The notes below the pieces were generated by a model. The model did not search any database. It saw nothing but the letters and a program-made list of their open reading frames with translations, and was not told the origin of the DNA. DNA of 64,000 nucleotides, from NCBI RefSeq assembly GCF_009695765.1, contig NZ_VUNI01000004.1, positions 1 through 64,000 on the forward strand, written 5' to 3'. Within the stretch, counting starts at the first letter, position 1, and the number at the start of each line of letters is the position of its first letter. Positions 1-9,407 of the stretch are shown piece after piece. The stretch comes from Roseburia porci. Lineage in GTDB: Bacteria; Bacillota; Clostridia; Lachnospirales; Lachnospiraceae. Both the position numbers and the translations under genes were made by a program.

Positions 1-96
1 TGTTCTGTAGTGTGTCAGTCTTATAGGTAAATAATATCAGAAGGAATATAAATTAGAAAAGCGGAAGTTAGCCAAAGTGTTTCATGACGCATTGGT

Positions 97-115
97 GCCT
101 TTCGCAGAAAGGCGG
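97..115 (+). promoter_or_regulatory. Hairpin covering the ribosome binding site of the first gene
   Basis: GCCTTTC (97-103) and GAAAGGC (107-113) form a 7-bp stem with a 3-nt loop. The likely ribosome binding site AAAGGCGG (108-115) lies in the right arm, so folding would hide it. Whether this is regulatory is inference. Confidence 0.4.
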
Positions 116-124
116 ATTATAATT

Positions 125-418
125 ATGGAAAACAAAAGAAAAAGAACAGACGGAATGGAGCAGGAGTCCAGACAGGGGGAAGAGGAACTTCTGGCTGCGT
201 TTTGTAAAGAACTTACGCTTAATCCGGAGAGGATGGCTGTTTTGTTTCAAATGGTATTCGCAATGACCGATCAGCGATGGGAGGAATTACGGGATCTGAC
301 TTTTTTATACGGAAGCTGCCTGAAGGCGGACAATGTTTTTGGAAGGCAGTTATTTACCCGGCTGGTCATGTTTTTAAGAGAGAAAGAAGCACAGGCAAAG
401 AGTTACCATTATAATTAG
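125..418 (+). CDS. Small hypothetical protein
   Basis: A 97-residue, charged, mainly helical protein of unknown function. I prefer the ATG at 125 over the in-frame ATG at 77 because AAAGGCGG lies just upstream of it; the 77 start has no ribosome binding site. There is no signal peptide or membrane segment. The N-terminus is rich in Lys, Arg and Glu, and the remainder reads as amphipathic helices. It stands alone: a terminator follows and the pyruvate formate-lyase gene downstream has its own promoter. I do not recognise the family. Confidence 0.6.
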   Translation: MENKRKRTDGMEQESRQGEEELLAAFCKELTLNPERMAVLFQMVFAMTDQRWEELRDLTFLYGSCLKADNVFGRQLFTRLVMFLREKEAQAKSYHYN

Positions 419-473
419 AAAAGAGAAAAGTCCCATACAGACTGCCGGATTATAAAATGGCAGAACTGGAATA

Positions 474-504
474 AAGTTCATGGATATTTCCGTGGACTTT
501 TTTT
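474..504 (+). terminator. Intrinsic terminator after the first gene
   Basis: AAGTTCATGG (474-483) pairs with CCGTGGACTT (490-499), including wobble pairs, and a run of T to 504 follows. A smaller hairpin (CTGCC 442-446 with GGCAG 459-463) precedes it. Confidence 0.75.
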
Positions 505-562
505 AGTAGTTGTATTAGAATAAAAACGTTCCCGTGTATTTAATTCGGAACATGAAAATATA

Positions 563-592
563 TTGACAAAAAAATAACAGTCAGTATATACT
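563..592 (+). promoter_or_regulatory. Promoter of pflB
   Basis: TTGACA (563-568), an 18-bp spacer and TATACT (587-592) give a near-consensus sigma-A promoter about 50 bp upstream of the pflB start. Confidence 0.7.
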
Positions 593-643
593 AACTACAG
601 TTACCAATAACTAATTTTGCACAAATTTTAGGAGGGTGTCAAA

Positions 644-2896
644 ATGATAGAAATGAAAGAGTGGGATGGATTTGAAGGAAGACTCTGGAAAGAAGAGATC
701 AACGTTCGTCAGTTCATCCAGGACAACTACACTCCATATGATGGAGACGAGAGCTTTTTAGCAGGTCCTACAGAAGCAACAGATAAACTCTGGGGAGCAC
801 TTCAGAAGCTGCAGAAAGAGGAGCGTGCAAAGGGCGGAATCCTTGATATGGAAACAGAGGTCGTAACCGGAATCAATGCATATGGCCCAGGCTATGTGGA
901 TGAGTCTTTAAAAGACCTTGAGCAGGTAGTTGGACTTCAGACAGACAAGCCATTAAAGAGAGCATTCATGCCTTATGGTGGAATCAAAATGGCTGTTCAG
1001 GCATGCGAGACCTATGGTTATGAAGTTAGTCCAAAATTAAAAGAAATCTTCACAAAATATCACAAAACACATAATACAGCTGTATTTGATGCATATACAC
1101 CAGAGATGCTGAAAGTTCGTCACGCAAAGATCTTAACAGGTCTTCCGGATACATACGGAAGAGGACGTATCGTAGGCGATTACCGTCGTGTTGCTTTATA
1201 TGGTATTGATCACCTGATCGAAGAGAAGAAAAAAGATAAAGCAAACTGCGGATGCGGACAGATGACAGATGATGTAATCCGTTTAAGAGAAGAAATCGCT
1301 GAGCAGATCAAATGCTTAGAGGGCATGAAGAAACTTGCTGAGAGCTACGGATATGACATTTCCAGACCGGCAACAAACGCAAAAGAAGCAATCCAGTGGT
1401 TATACTTTGGATATCTTGCAGCAATCAAGACACAGAACGGTGCTGCAATGTCAGTTGGACGTGTTTCTACATTCCTTGATATCTACTTCCAGAGAGATAT
1501 CGAGAAAGGAATTCTTACCGAGAAAGAAGCTCAGGAGTTAGTTGACCACTTCACAATGAAGCTTCGTATGGTAAAATTCGCACGTATCCCTTCCTACAAC
1601 CAGTTATTCTCAGGTGACCCGGTATGGGCAACACTCGACGTTGCTGGTACAGGTGTTGACGGACGTTCCATGGTTACTAAGACAGACTTCCGTTTCTTAC
1701 ACACATTAGAGAACATGGGACCTGCTCCGGAACCAAACCTTACTGTTTTATATTCATCAAGACTGCCACAGGCATTCAAGGATTATGCAGCAAGAATCTC
1801 AATTGATACAAGTTCAATCCAGTATGAGAATGATGATGCAATGAAACCGGTATGGGGCGATGATTACGCAATCTGCTGCTGTGTATCTGCTACACAGACA
1901 GGTAAAGAGATGCAGTTCTTCGGAGCTCGTGCAAACCTTGCAAAATGCTTACTTTACGCAATTAACGGTGGTGTTGATGAGAAGTCTGGCGAGCAGGTTG
2001 GACCAAACTACACACCAATTACTTCTGAGTACTTAGATTATGATGAAGTAATGGAGAAATATGACAAGATGATGGACTGGTTAGTTGACATCTATGTAAA
2101 TACACTGAACCTGATCCAGTACATGCATGACAAATATTACTATGAAGCAGCAGAGCTTGCTCTGATGGATACTGACTTAAAGAGAACATTTGCAACCGGA
2201 ATCGCAGGATTCTCACATGTTATCGATTCTCTTTCTGCTATCAAATACGCAAAAGTAAAAGTAATCCGTGACGAGAACGGAATCGCAAAAGATTTCGAGA
2301 TCGAAGGAGACTTCCCGAAATACGGTAATGATGATGACCGTGCAGATGAGATCGGTGTATGGCTTCTTAAGACATTCATGGATAAGTTAAAGAAACATCA
2401 TACTTATCGTGATTCTGAGCCTACAACATCTATCCTTACGATTACATCAAACGTTGTATACGGTAAAGCTACCGGTGCAATGCCAGATGGACGTAAAGCA
2501 GGAGAGCCACTTTCACCAGGAGCTAACCCATCTTACGGTGCAGAGCAGAATGGTCTTTTAGCTTCTTTAAACTCTCTTACAAAGATCCCATATGAGTGGG
2601 CATTAGATGGTATTTCCAATACCCAGACAATCAACCCGGGAGCTCTTGGAAATAACGAGGATGAGAGAATTGAGAACCTTGTAAACGTTATGGATGGATA
2701 CTTTGACCAGGGAGCACATCACCTGAATGTCAACGTATTCGGTAAAGAAAAACTGATCGATGCTATGGAGCATCCGGAGAAAGAGGAGTATGCAAACTTC
2801 ACAATCCGTGTATCTGGATATGCTGTTAAGTTTATCGACCTTACAAAAGAGCAGCAGCTCGATGTAATTTCACGTACCTGCCACGAAAGAATGTAG
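644..2896 (+). CDS. pflB: Formate C-acetyltransferase (pyruvate formate-lyase)
   Basis: Glycyl-radical enzyme that converts pyruvate and CoA to acetyl-CoA and formate in the cytoplasm, the main anaerobic route of pyruvate cleavage. The 750-residue length is normal for the family. The active-site cysteine stretch is seen at residues 411-413, preceded by AI and followed by VS; three cysteines in a row, where the catalytic pair occupies two. The glycyl-radical motif RVSGYAV lies near the C-terminus with the radical glycine at 725. AGGAGG stands 8 bases upstream of the ATG. Its activase gene follows. Assignment to pyruvate rather than another glycyl-radical substrate rests on the Cys-Cys pair and overall similarity, and is very likely. 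Confidence 0.97.
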   Translation: MIEMKEWDGFEGRLWKEEINVRQFIQDNYTPYDGDESFLAGPTEATDKLWGALQKLQKEERAKGGILDMETEVVTGINAYGPGYVDESLKDLEQVVGLQTDKPLKRAFMPYGGIKMAVQACETYGYEVSPKLKEIFTKYHKTHNTAVFDAYTPEMLKVRHAKILTGLPDTYGRGRIVGDYRRVALYGIDHLIEEKKKDKANCGCGQMTDDVIRLREEIAEQIKCLEGMKKLAESYGYDISRPATNAKEAIQWLYFGYLAAIKTQNGAAMSVGRVSTFLDIYFQRDIEKGILTEKEAQELVDHFTMKLRMVKFARIPSYNQLFSGDPVWATLDVAGTGVDGRSMVTKTDFRFLHTLENMGPAPEPNLTVLYSSRLPQAFKDYAARISIDTSSIQYENDDAMKPVWGDDYAICCCVSATQTGKEMQFFGARANLAKCLLYAINGGVDEKSGEQVGPNYTPITSEYLDYDEVMEKYDKMMDWLVDIYVNTLNLIQYMHDKYYYEAAELALMDTDLKRTFATGIAGFSHVIDSLSAIKYAKVKVIRDENGIAKDFEIEGDFPKYGNDDDRADEIGVWLLKTFMDKLKKHHTYRDSEPTTSILTITSNVVYGKATGAMPDGRKAGEPLSPGANPSYGAEQNGLLASLNSLTKIPYEWALDGISNTQTINPGALGNNEDERIENLVNVMDGYFDQGAHHLNVNVFGKEKLIDAMEHPEKEEYANFTIRVSGYAVKFIDLTKEQQLDVISRTCHERM

Positions 2897-2905
2897 CAGG
2901 ACGTA

Positions 2906-2990
2906 TCCCAATCTGTGAATTGGGAATACTAGGATCAGCCATTCCTTCGTATGTCAGAGCGGAAACCGTCGTGTTTTTGCTCTGACATAC
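2906..2990 (+). promoter_or_regulatory. Hairpins between pflB and pflA
   Basis: Two perfect stems lie in the intergenic region: TCCCAAT/ATTGGGA (2906-2912 and 2919-2925) and GTATGTCAGAGC/GCTCTGACATAC (2949-2960 and 2979-2990). The second can be extended by AGCCA/TGGCT and is followed by a TTCTTTTATT stretch. It could act as a partial terminator or RNA-processing barrier that lowers activase expression relative to the lyase; that role is inference. Confidence 0.6.
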
Positions 2991-3036
2991 AGTGGGTGGC
3001 TGTTCTTTTATTATGTCATCAGTAACAGGAGAAACT

Positions 3037-3780
3037 ATGGAAGAAATATTAGGAAGAATTCATTCGGTGGAAAGCTTTGGCTCTGCGGATGGACCAGGTG
3101 TAAGATATATCGTTTTTTTGAAAGGCTGCAACATGCGCTGCAAATACTGTCATAACCCGGATACCTGGGCAAAAACGGATGACGGACAGCTTATGAGTGC
3201 ATCCGAGGTGTTAAAGAAAGCGCTTCGCTATAAAAATTACTGGAAATCAAAAGGCGGGATCACTGTAAGCGGTGGAGAGGCGCTGCTTCAGATCGATTTT
3301 GTAACAGAGCTGTTCCGTCTTGCAAAAGAAGCCGGGGTCAATACCTGTCTGGATACCTCAGGCAATCCATTTACCAGAGAAGAACCGTTCTTTGGAAAAT
3401 TCAATGAACTGATGAAGTATACGGATCTTTATATGCTCGATATCAAGCATATTGATCCGGAGGGACATAAGAAGCTGACAGGTCAGCCAAATGATAATAT
3501 TCTGGATATGGCGCATTATCTGTCCGAAAATGGCAAGGCAATGTGGATCCGTCATGTGCTTGTTCTGGGCGTTACCGACGATGAAGACCAGCTCACCAGA
3601 TTGAAGGCTTTTATCGATACACTTTCCACTGTGGAACGTGTGGAGATTCTTCCGTATCATACACTTGGCGTTTTTAAGTGGAAGGAGCTTGGAATCCCAT
3701 ATCAGCTTGAACATGTTGAGCCGCCAACGAAAGAGGATGTGGAACGGGCAGAGAAGATCCTTGGTATTAAGAAAAATTAA
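3037..3780 (+). CDS. pflA: Pyruvate formate-lyase-activating enzyme
   Basis: Radical-SAM enzyme that installs the glycyl radical on pyruvate formate-lyase. Residues C31, C35 and C38 form the CxxxCxxC cluster-binding motif, preceded by the GPGVR segment typical of glycyl-radical activases; TVSGGEAL is the SAM-binding GGE motif. I chose the ATG at 3037 over those at 2992 and 3013 because AGGAGA lies 6 bases upstream and the resulting 247 residues match the usual family length. The 2992 start lies right at the intergenic hairpin. The neighbour pflB is its obvious substrate. Confidence 0.95.
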   Translation: MEEILGRIHSVESFGSADGPGVRYIVFLKGCNMRCKYCHNPDTWAKTDDGQLMSASEVLKKALRYKNYWKSKGGITVSGGEALLQIDFVTELFRLAKEAGVNTCLDTSGNPFTREEPFFGKFNELMKYTDLYMLDIKHIDPEGHKKLTGQPNDNILDMAHYLSENGKAMWIRHVLVLGVTDDEDQLTRLKAFIDTLSTVERVEILPYHTLGVFKWKELGIPYQLEHVEPPTKEDVERAEKILGIKKN

Positions 3781-3852
3781 TATCTGTTATGCAATGACAT
3801 GTTCAAAAAGTGCTGAAAAGTATTCAAAAAGTGCCGGATCATTTTATAATTC

Positions 3853-3884
3853 TTGTTTCTGTAAGCGGAATCGTTTAGTATAAT
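3853..3884 (+). promoter_or_regulatory. Probable promoter of ddl-murF
   Basis: A perfect TATAAT lies at 3879-3884, 41 bp before the ddl start. The -35 region is weak (TTGTTT at 3853-3858 or TTTCTG at 3856-3861). Confidence 0.45.
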
Positions 3885-3924
3885 AGGGATGTTATATAAT
3901 AAATGAGAAGAAAGAGGCGTTACT

Positions 3925-4983
3925 ATGAATATTGTAGTATTAGCAGGTGGATTAAGTACAGAACGAGATGTTTCCTTTGTAACCGGAAACATGGTATCAA
4001 AAGCATTGAGAGAGAATGGACATCAGGTGATCCTGCTTGATGTTTTTATGGGATATAGTGATAAAGAAGAGGACCTTACTGGCATCTTTGACCGCAGTGA
4101 GGAAGTCAGTGTAAAGGTAACTTCCATTCCGGAGACCGCACCGGATCTTGCAAAAGTAAAGGCATCCAGAAAAGATCAGTCCAATTGTTTCTTTGGTCCG
4201 AATGTCATCCGTCTTTGCCAGATGGCAGACATCGTTTTCATGGCACTCCACGGAGAAAATGGTGAGAATGGTAAGATTCAGGCAGCTTTCGATCTGTTTG
4301 GAATCCGTTATACAGGAAGCGATTATTTAAGCAGTGCGATTGCAATGAATAAAGGAATTGCAAAACAGTTCTTCCTTGCCAACAACATTCCGACACCAGG
4401 AGGAATCACGATGACAAAGGAGAACCGTGAGGACGATATCAAAAAGCTTCCGCTCACACTTCCATGCATTGTAAAACCATGTTGTGGAGGTTCCAGCATT
4501 GGTGTTACGATCGTGCGCAGTGAAGAGGAATTCAAAAAGGCATTAGATGATGCGTTTTTCTGGGAAAATGAACTGGTGATCGAAGAGTTTGTACAGGGAC
4601 GCGAGTTCTCTGTCGGCGTCATTGAAGGAAAAGCCCTTCCGATCATCGAGATTGCACCAATCCAGGGCTTCTACGATTACAAGAATAAATATAAAGCAGG
4701 AAGTGCAGTAGAGACCTGCCCGGCAGAACTTCCTGAGGAAGTTACGAAACAGATGCAGAAATATGCAGAAGAAGTTGCAAAATGCGTAGGACTTGACACA
4801 TATTCCAGAACGGATTTCCTGTTAAATGACAAAAACGAGATTTTCTGTCTGGAAGCCAACACACTTCCGGGAATGACACCAACCAGTCTTCTGCCACAGG
4901 AGGCAGCTGTTGTCGGTGTGAACTTTAATCAGTTGTGTGAACACCTGATTGCAATATCTTTAAAGAAATATGAGGATGCATAA
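3925..4983 (+). CDS. ddl: D-alanine--D-alanine ligase
   Basis: ATP-grasp ligase that joins two D-alanines for peptidoglycan. The N-terminal MNIVVLAGGLSTERDVS is the family signature, HGENGENGKIQ the next conserved block, and KPCCGGSSIGV the ATP-binding loop; DFLLNDKNEIFCLEANTLPGMT contains the metal-binding residues. The 352-residue length is normal. AAGAGG precedes the ATG. The stop codon overlaps the murF start by one base, so the dipeptide product and the enzyme that uses it are translationally coupled. Confidence 0.95.
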   Translation: MNIVVLAGGLSTERDVSFVTGNMVSKALRENGHQVILLDVFMGYSDKEEDLTGIFDRSEEVSVKVTSIPETAPDLAKVKASRKDQSNCFFGPNVIRLCQMADIVFMALHGENGENGKIQAAFDLFGIRYTGSDYLSSAIAMNKGIAKQFFLANNIPTPGGITMTKENREDDIKKLPLTLPCIVKPCCGGSSIGVTIVRSEEEFKKALDDAFFWENELVIEEFVQGREFSVGVIEGKALPIIEIAPIQGFYDYKNKYKAGSAVETCPAELPEEVTKQMQKYAEEVAKCVGLDTYSRTDFLLNDKNEIFCLEANTLPGMTPTSLLPQEAAVVGVNFNQLCEHLIAISLKKYEDA

Positions 4984-6434
4984 TGTTTGGATGTTATCAT
5001 AGAAGCAAAATGGAAAATCAGATGCCGGAAATGACACTCCGCAATATTACAGAGGCATGCTCCGGAACCTATGTCGGTTCGCTGGAGAGCATGTCCGATA
5101 CGGTTGCGGGTGTGGTGATCGACAGCCGTCAGGTAAAACAGGATTATCTTTTTATCCCGATCAAAGGGGAAAAGGTGGATGGACATAAGTTTATTCCGGA
5201 CGTTTTTGAAAAGGGCGCGATCGCAGTTCTTTCTGAACATGCCTTAAAAGACCCGGCAGGACCGTACATATTAGTGGATTCCACAACGGAAGCCATGAAA
5301 AAGATCGCCCGTTTTTACCGCGAACGTCTACAGATCAAAGTTGTCGGAATTACAGGAAGTGTTGGAAAAACAAGCACAAAAGAGATGATTTCTTCCGTTC
5401 TTTCACAGAAATACAGCGTGCTGAAAACAGCGGGCAATTTTAACAATGAGATCGGACTTCCGCTCACAATCTTTAATATCCGTGCAGAACATGAAGTTGC
5501 AGTACTTGAGATGGGAATTTCAGATTTTGGTGAGATGCACCGGCTGGCAGAGATGGCTAACCCGGATATCTGCGTGATCACGAATATCGGGCTTTGTCAT
5601 CTGGAGAATCTTCACACCAGAGACGGAATCTTAAAGGCGAAAACAGAAAGCTTTGATCATCTGAGACCAAACGGCATTGCAATTTTAAACGGGGATGATG
5701 ACAAGCTTTGCACACAGAAGATGGTAAACGGCCAGCCGGCTGTTTTCTATGGAATTGGACAGGAGGCCGCATTTGATGAGGCTGGTCAGAAGATGGCAGA
5801 GAAATCCATCTATGCAACAGACATCGAGAACCTTGGTTTTGAAGGAATGAAAGCAGTGATCCATACTCCGGCAGGAGAATTTCAGGCACAGATTCCGATT
5901 GCTGGTGAACACAATGTATACAATGCGCTCGCAGCAACGGCAGTCGGACTTCAGATGGGACTGACATTAGAAGAGATCCAGGCTGGAATTGTGGCAGTTG
6001 AGACGATTTCCGGAAGAACAAACTTCCTTGAAGTTCATGGAATGACCGTCATTGATGACTGCTACAATGCAAACCCGGTTTCCATGGCAGCTTCCATTGA
6101 CGTATTGTCACATGCTGCTGGCAGAAATATCGCAGTACTCGGTGATATGGGAGAACTTGGCGCAGATGAGAAAGCACTTCATTACGGTGTTGGAAAAGTC
6201 GTTGGAGAGAAGAAGATTCAGACACTTTTTGCTGCAGGAACACTTGCAAAAGAGTATGCAGATGCAGCCAAAACAGTCAATCCGGATTGCGATGTGCATT
6301 ATTTTGAAGACCGTGAGAGCATGACAGAAGAGCTTCTTTCTTATGTGAAAGAAGGCGATACCATTCTTGTGAAGGCTTCACATTTCATGGAATTTCCGAA
6401 AGTAGTCGAGGCATTAAAGAGTTTTAACAAATAG
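4983..6434 (+). CDS. murF: UDP-N-acetylmuramoyl-tripeptide--D-alanyl-D-alanine ligase
   Basis: Mur ligase that adds D-Ala-D-Ala to the UDP-MurNAc-tripeptide, the last cytoplasmic amino-acid addition in peptidoglycan synthesis. The P-loop GSVGKTS sits at residues 125-131; GNFNNEIGLPLT, LEMGISDFGEM and DDCYNANPVSM are MurF-type motifs. The 483-residue length is normal. GAGG lies 7 bases upstream of the ATG at 4983; later in-frame ATGs at 5010 and 5022 are possible but less well placed. Overlap with ddl supports a ddl-murF operon. Confidence 0.95.
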   Translation: MFGCYHRSKMENQMPEMTLRNITEACSGTYVGSLESMSDTVAGVVIDSRQVKQDYLFIPIKGEKVDGHKFIPDVFEKGAIAVLSEHALKDPAGPYILVDSTTEAMKKIARFYRERLQIKVVGITGSVGKTSTKEMISSVLSQKYSVLKTAGNFNNEIGLPLTIFNIRAEHEVAVLEMGISDFGEMHRLAEMANPDICVITNIGLCHLENLHTRDGILKAKTESFDHLRPNGIAILNGDDDKLCTQKMVNGQPAVFYGIGQEAAFDEAGQKMAEKSIYATDIENLGFEGMKAVIHTPAGEFQAQIPIAGEHNVYNALAATAVGLQMGLTLEEIQAGIVAVETISGRTNFLEVHGMTVIDDCYNANPVSMAASIDVLSHAAGRNIAVLGDMGELGADEKALHYGVGKVVGEKKIQTLFAAGTLAKEYADAAKTVNPDCDVHYFEDRESMTEELLSYVKEGDTILVKASHFMEFPKVVEALKSFNK

Positions 6435-6493
6435 ATAGTTAGTGAGAAATTAGCTCTTTCGATTTGAGATAATCCCGTTTTCTTACGTAAATA

Positions 6494-6522
6494 TTGTATA
6501 TATAAAAGGTTTCTCCTACTAT
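6494..6522 (+). promoter_or_regulatory. Possible promoter of the cyclophilin gene
   Basis: TTGTAT (6494-6499), 17 bp and TACTAT (6517-6522) in the 232-bp gap after murF. An ACCAT/ATGGT small hairpin lies downstream near 6543-6556. Nothing else is recognisable in this gap. Confidence 0.35.
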
Positions 6523-6666
6523 AGTATTATAAGAAGCCGGAGCACCATGACCGATGGTCGTACTCATTTTAGCATGAACAATTAACTTGAATTAATTGCT
6601 GTTAGAATTTATAATAATGACAGCAGTGCAGATGCCTGCCAGATTATGTAAAGAGAGGAAAACAAT

Positions 6667-7188
6667 ATGGCACAGAATCCAGTTGTAACATTTGAAATGG
6701 AAAACGGCGATATTATGAAAGCGGAACTTTATCCGGAAATCGCCCCAAATACAGTAAATAACTTTATCAGTCTGATCAATCACGGATTTTACGATGGACT
6801 TATTTTCCATCGTTGTATCAAAGGTTTTATGATCCAGGGCGGAGATCCGGAAGGAACCGGAATGGGTGGCCCGGGATACGGAATCAAAGGTGAATTTGCA
6901 CAGAATGGTGTGAAAAATGATTTAAAACATACAGCAGGCGTTCTTTCCATGGCACGTTCCATGATGCCAAACTCTGCAGGAAGCCAGTTCTTTATCATGC
7001 ATAAAGATGCTCCACATCTGGATGGCGCATATGCTGCATTTGGTAAGATCATCGAAGGTCAGGAGAATGTAGATAAGATTGCTGAGACAGCAACAGATTA
7101 CAGCGATCGTCCATTAGAAGATCAGGTAATGAAAAAGGTTACTGTTGAGACTTTTGGTGTAGAGTATCCGGAACCGGAAACAATGTAA
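6667..7188 (+). CDS. Peptidyl-prolyl cis-trans isomerase, cyclophilin type
   Basis: Cytoplasmic cyclophilin (no signal peptide) that catalyses proline isomerisation during folding. The core is complete: FHRCIKGFMIQGGDPEGTG, with the catalytic Arg in the FHR motif, GVLSMAR, SAGSQFFI and HLDGAYAAFGKI. At 173 residues it is a single-domain protein. AGAGGA precedes the ATG. A strong terminator follows, so it is monocistronic. Confidence 0.93.
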   Translation: MAQNPVVTFEMENGDIMKAELYPEIAPNTVNNFISLINHGFYDGLIFHRCIKGFMIQGGDPEGTGMGGPGYGIKGEFAQNGVKNDLKHTAGVLSMARSMMPNSAGSQFFIMHKDAPHLDGAYAAFGKIIEGQENVDKIAETATDYSDRPLEDQVMKKVTVETFGVEYPEPETM

Positions 7189-7203
7189 TAAATAAGAATA
7201 CGG

Positions 7204-7236
7204 CAGCTGCATTTTATGCAGCTGTCATTTATTTTT
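7204..7236 (+). terminator. Terminator after the cyclophilin gene
   Basis: CAGCTGCAT (7204-7212) and ATGCAGCTG (7216-7224) form a 9-bp stem with a TTT loop, followed by a T-rich tail. Confidence 0.8.
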
Positions 7237-7260
7237 ACTTTACAGGATCAGGGGCACAGT

Positions 7261-8145
7261 ATGAGAACAGGAAAGCTGGAACGTATTTTTTACTGGAAAG
7301 AGGAGACCGCAGGGGAAGAACATCTGCGGACATTAGAAAAGGCATACAACAAAATATTTTATGAACTGCCGGAAGCTGGAACAAAAGAAGCACAGACCCT
7401 GGAAGACATTTTGGAGAATGCGTTAAAAGATGTCGATCCGATGGACTGTCTGCTTATCACTTCCAGAGATGCACGTATCCATCTGGCAGAAAAATGGAAC
7501 CTTGCCACGGCAGCATATCCGAATCCGGCAATTCCAGGGCAAAGCCTGTTTGAGGCAGATGTGCTGATCGAAAGTTTTGAGGATGTTGATCTGGAATATC
7601 TCGAGCGAATCCGGAGAAGACATCATGGTATTCCGTGGGTGATCGCACAGACAAAGCGGTGTATTTTGCGTGAAATCTGTATGGAAGATATGCAGGCGTT
7701 GTTTGATCTGTATGCGGAGCCTGGGATGACGGATTATATCGAGCCGCTCTATCCGTGGGAGCAGGAACTGGAATATGAAAAGTCATATATCGAGCATATG
7801 TACCGGCTATATGAATATGGTATGTGGGTTGTGATCGAGAAAGATACCGGTAAGCTGATTGGGCGCGCAGGACTGGAGCACCGCGAGTATCCAGAAGAAC
7901 CACATATGGAGCTGGAGATGGGATATGCGATCGGGACAGCGTACCAGCGTAAGGGATATGCAACGGAAGTTTGCCAGGCAATCATAGCCTATGCGCAGGC
8001 AAATCTGGAATATCCAAGGATCAACTGCCTGATCGAAAAGGAAAATAAAGCATCCATACGTTTCATCGAATCGCTTGGCTTTATATTTGTGGGAGAATCG
8101 AAAGTTGCAGGAACTACGATGCTTCGCTATGTGAAAGAAATATAG
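7261..8145 (+). CDS. GNAT acetyltransferase with an N-terminal HAD-like region
   Basis: 294 residues from the ATG at 7261, chosen because AGGGGC precedes it; the in-frame ATG at 7216 lies inside the upstream terminator stem. The first ~135 residues resemble the C-terminal half of a HAD-type phosphatase (LLITSRDARIHLAEKWN, then GADVLIESF-like text) but lack the catalytic DxD start. Residues from about 140 (RCILREICMEDMQALFDLY) to the end form a GNAT N-acetyltransferase with EMGYAIGTAYQRKGYATE as the acetyl-CoA loop and ENKASIRFIESLGF at the C-terminus. The acceptor substrate is unknown. Confidence 0.85.
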   Translation: MRTGKLERIFYWKEETAGEEHLRTLEKAYNKIFYELPEAGTKEAQTLEDILENALKDVDPMDCLLITSRDARIHLAEKWNLATAAYPNPAIPGQSLFEADVLIESFEDVDLEYLERIRRRHHGIPWVIAQTKRCILREICMEDMQALFDLYAEPGMTDYIEPLYPWEQELEYEKSYIEHMYRLYEYGMWVVIEKDTGKLIGRAGLEHREYPEEPHMELEMGYAIGTAYQRKGYATEVCQAIIAYAQANLEYPRINCLIEKENKASIRFIESLGFIFVGESKVAGTTMLRYVKEI

Positions 8146-8164
8146 ATATTTGAAATTTTCATAA

Positions 8165-8214
8165 AAATGAGATCAGGGTGTCAAAAGCTGCCTTTTGACA
8201 CCCTGATCTCATTT
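8165..8214. terminator. Bidirectional terminator, 23-bp perfect stem
   Basis: Arms 8165-8187 and 8192-8214 are perfectly complementary around a CTGC loop and carry A and T runs at the outer ends, so it can stop transcription from both the GNAT gene and the convergent oxidase gene. Confidence 0.85.
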
Positions 8215-8225
8215 GGGCAATATAA

Positions 8226-9242
8226 CTAGATTCTTACGCAGTCACGTGTGATCTCGGAAAGTGAGGAAACACCACACATTGCCATCGTATCAGCAAGCTC
8301 TCCACCAATCTTCTGGATGTAGGATTCCACGCCTTCCCTTCCACCGCCGTATACGGCAGTAACAAACGGACGTGCGATGATCGCTGCATCAGCACCGAGG
8401 GCGAGTGCTTTAAACACATCTGTGCCGGAACGGATTCCACCGTCAACGAGGATTTTTATGGAGCCATCCACAGCAAGGGCGATCTCTTCTAAAACCTCAG
8501 CCGTTGCAGGACACTGATCCAGAACACGTCCACCATGGTTGGATACAACGATTGCGGAAGCGCCGGCTTCTTTGGCTTTTAAGGCTCCTTTTACGGTCAT
8601 GATACCTTTTACGATGAAAGGAACACCTGCGGCTTCGGCGATTGCATGAAGCTCCTCAACGGATTTGCTTCCGGCAGGTGGAGTAAGATTCTTTAAAAAC
8701 GGAAGACCAGCGGCGTCAATATCCATGGCAACAGCGAATGCTCCTGCGTCTTTTACAAGAGCCATCTTCTCACGGATTGTTTCGATATTCCATGGTTTTA
8801 CGGTTGGAATTCCGAATCCACCGGCTTTTTTGATCGCTTTGGTGGCGGCAACCATGACATTGCTGTCGGTGCCATCTCCGGTGAAAGCGGCAATTCCGAA
8901 TTCTGCGCAGGAGGACACCAGAATATCGTTGTAAGTGATATCGTTTAAGGAGTCTCCATAATGAAGATTGACAGCTCCGACCGGACCGGCAAAGAACGGA
9001 TATTTAAAATCCTTGCCAAATAAAGATAAGGAAGTGTCGATCGGGCGGTTTTCAACGAGCGTATCCATCTGTACCCGGATTTCTTTCCATTTATCATAAT
9101 TTCGGATCGCAGTATCGCCGATTCCTTTTGCACCTGGACCAGGCATCTGGTTTTTGCAGGCTTTTCCATTGCACTCCGGGCAGGCTTTGCAATAGCTGCC
9201 GACTTTTCCCCTTGCCTGTTCAATACATTCTGAATAGTTCAT
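8226..9242 (-). CDS. Alpha-hydroxy-acid oxidizing protein (FMN-dependent, lactate oxidase family)
   Basis: TIM-barrel FMN enzyme of the glycolate oxidase/lactate dehydrogenase/lactate oxidase family, 338 residues. Seen motifs: PFFAGPVGAVN near residue 80, PFIVKGIM with the FMN-contacting lysine, SNHGGR containing the catalytic His and Arg, and DGGIRSGTDVFKALALGA as the phosphate-binding loop. The first 33 residues hold five cysteines (CIEQ..., CKACPECNGKACK), not typical of the aerobic enzymes and possibly binding metal or a cluster. The substrate cannot be read from sequence. It is transcribed alone, convergent with the GNAT gene. Confidence 0.9.
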   Translation of the reverse strand: MNYSECIEQARGKVGSYCKACPECNGKACKNQMPGPGAKGIGDTAIRNYDKWKEIRVQMDTLVENRPIDTSLSLFGKDFKYPFFAGPVGAVNLHYGDSLNDITYNDILVSSCAEFGIAAFTGDGTDSNVMVAATKAIKKAGGFGIPTVKPWNIETIREKMALVKDAGAFAVAMDIDAAGLPFLKNLTPPAGSKSVEELHAIAEAAGVPFIVKGIMTVKGALKAKEAGASAIVVSNHGGRVLDQCPATAEVLEEIALAVDGSIKILVDGGIRSGTDVFKALALGADAAIIARPFVTAVYGGGREGVESYIQKIGGELADTMAMCGVSSLSEITRDCVRI

Positions 9243-9362
9243 TTCCCATTCCTTCTTTCGTTTTTTGCTAGTTTTAGTATATCATGAATTTGCGTGCGAA
9301 TGGACTATTTTTGAGAATTTTCCTCATAAATACAAAAACTACCCATTCAAAACGGAATTTGT

Positions 9363-9368
9363 TATAAT
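9363..9368 (+). promoter_or_regulatory. -10 element of the glycosyltransferase gene
   Basis: A perfect TATAAT 40 bp before the start codon; no convincing -35 box is seen. On the opposite strand TATACT at 9281-9276 may be the -10 of the oxidase gene. Confidence 0.4.
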
Positions 9369-9407
9369 ATAGGCAATGATTAGAACAAGACATAAGAGGT
9401 AACTGGA

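Noticed and set aside
7216-7260. Upstream start for the GNAT gene
   Set aside because: The ATG lies inside the terminator stem of the cyclophilin gene.
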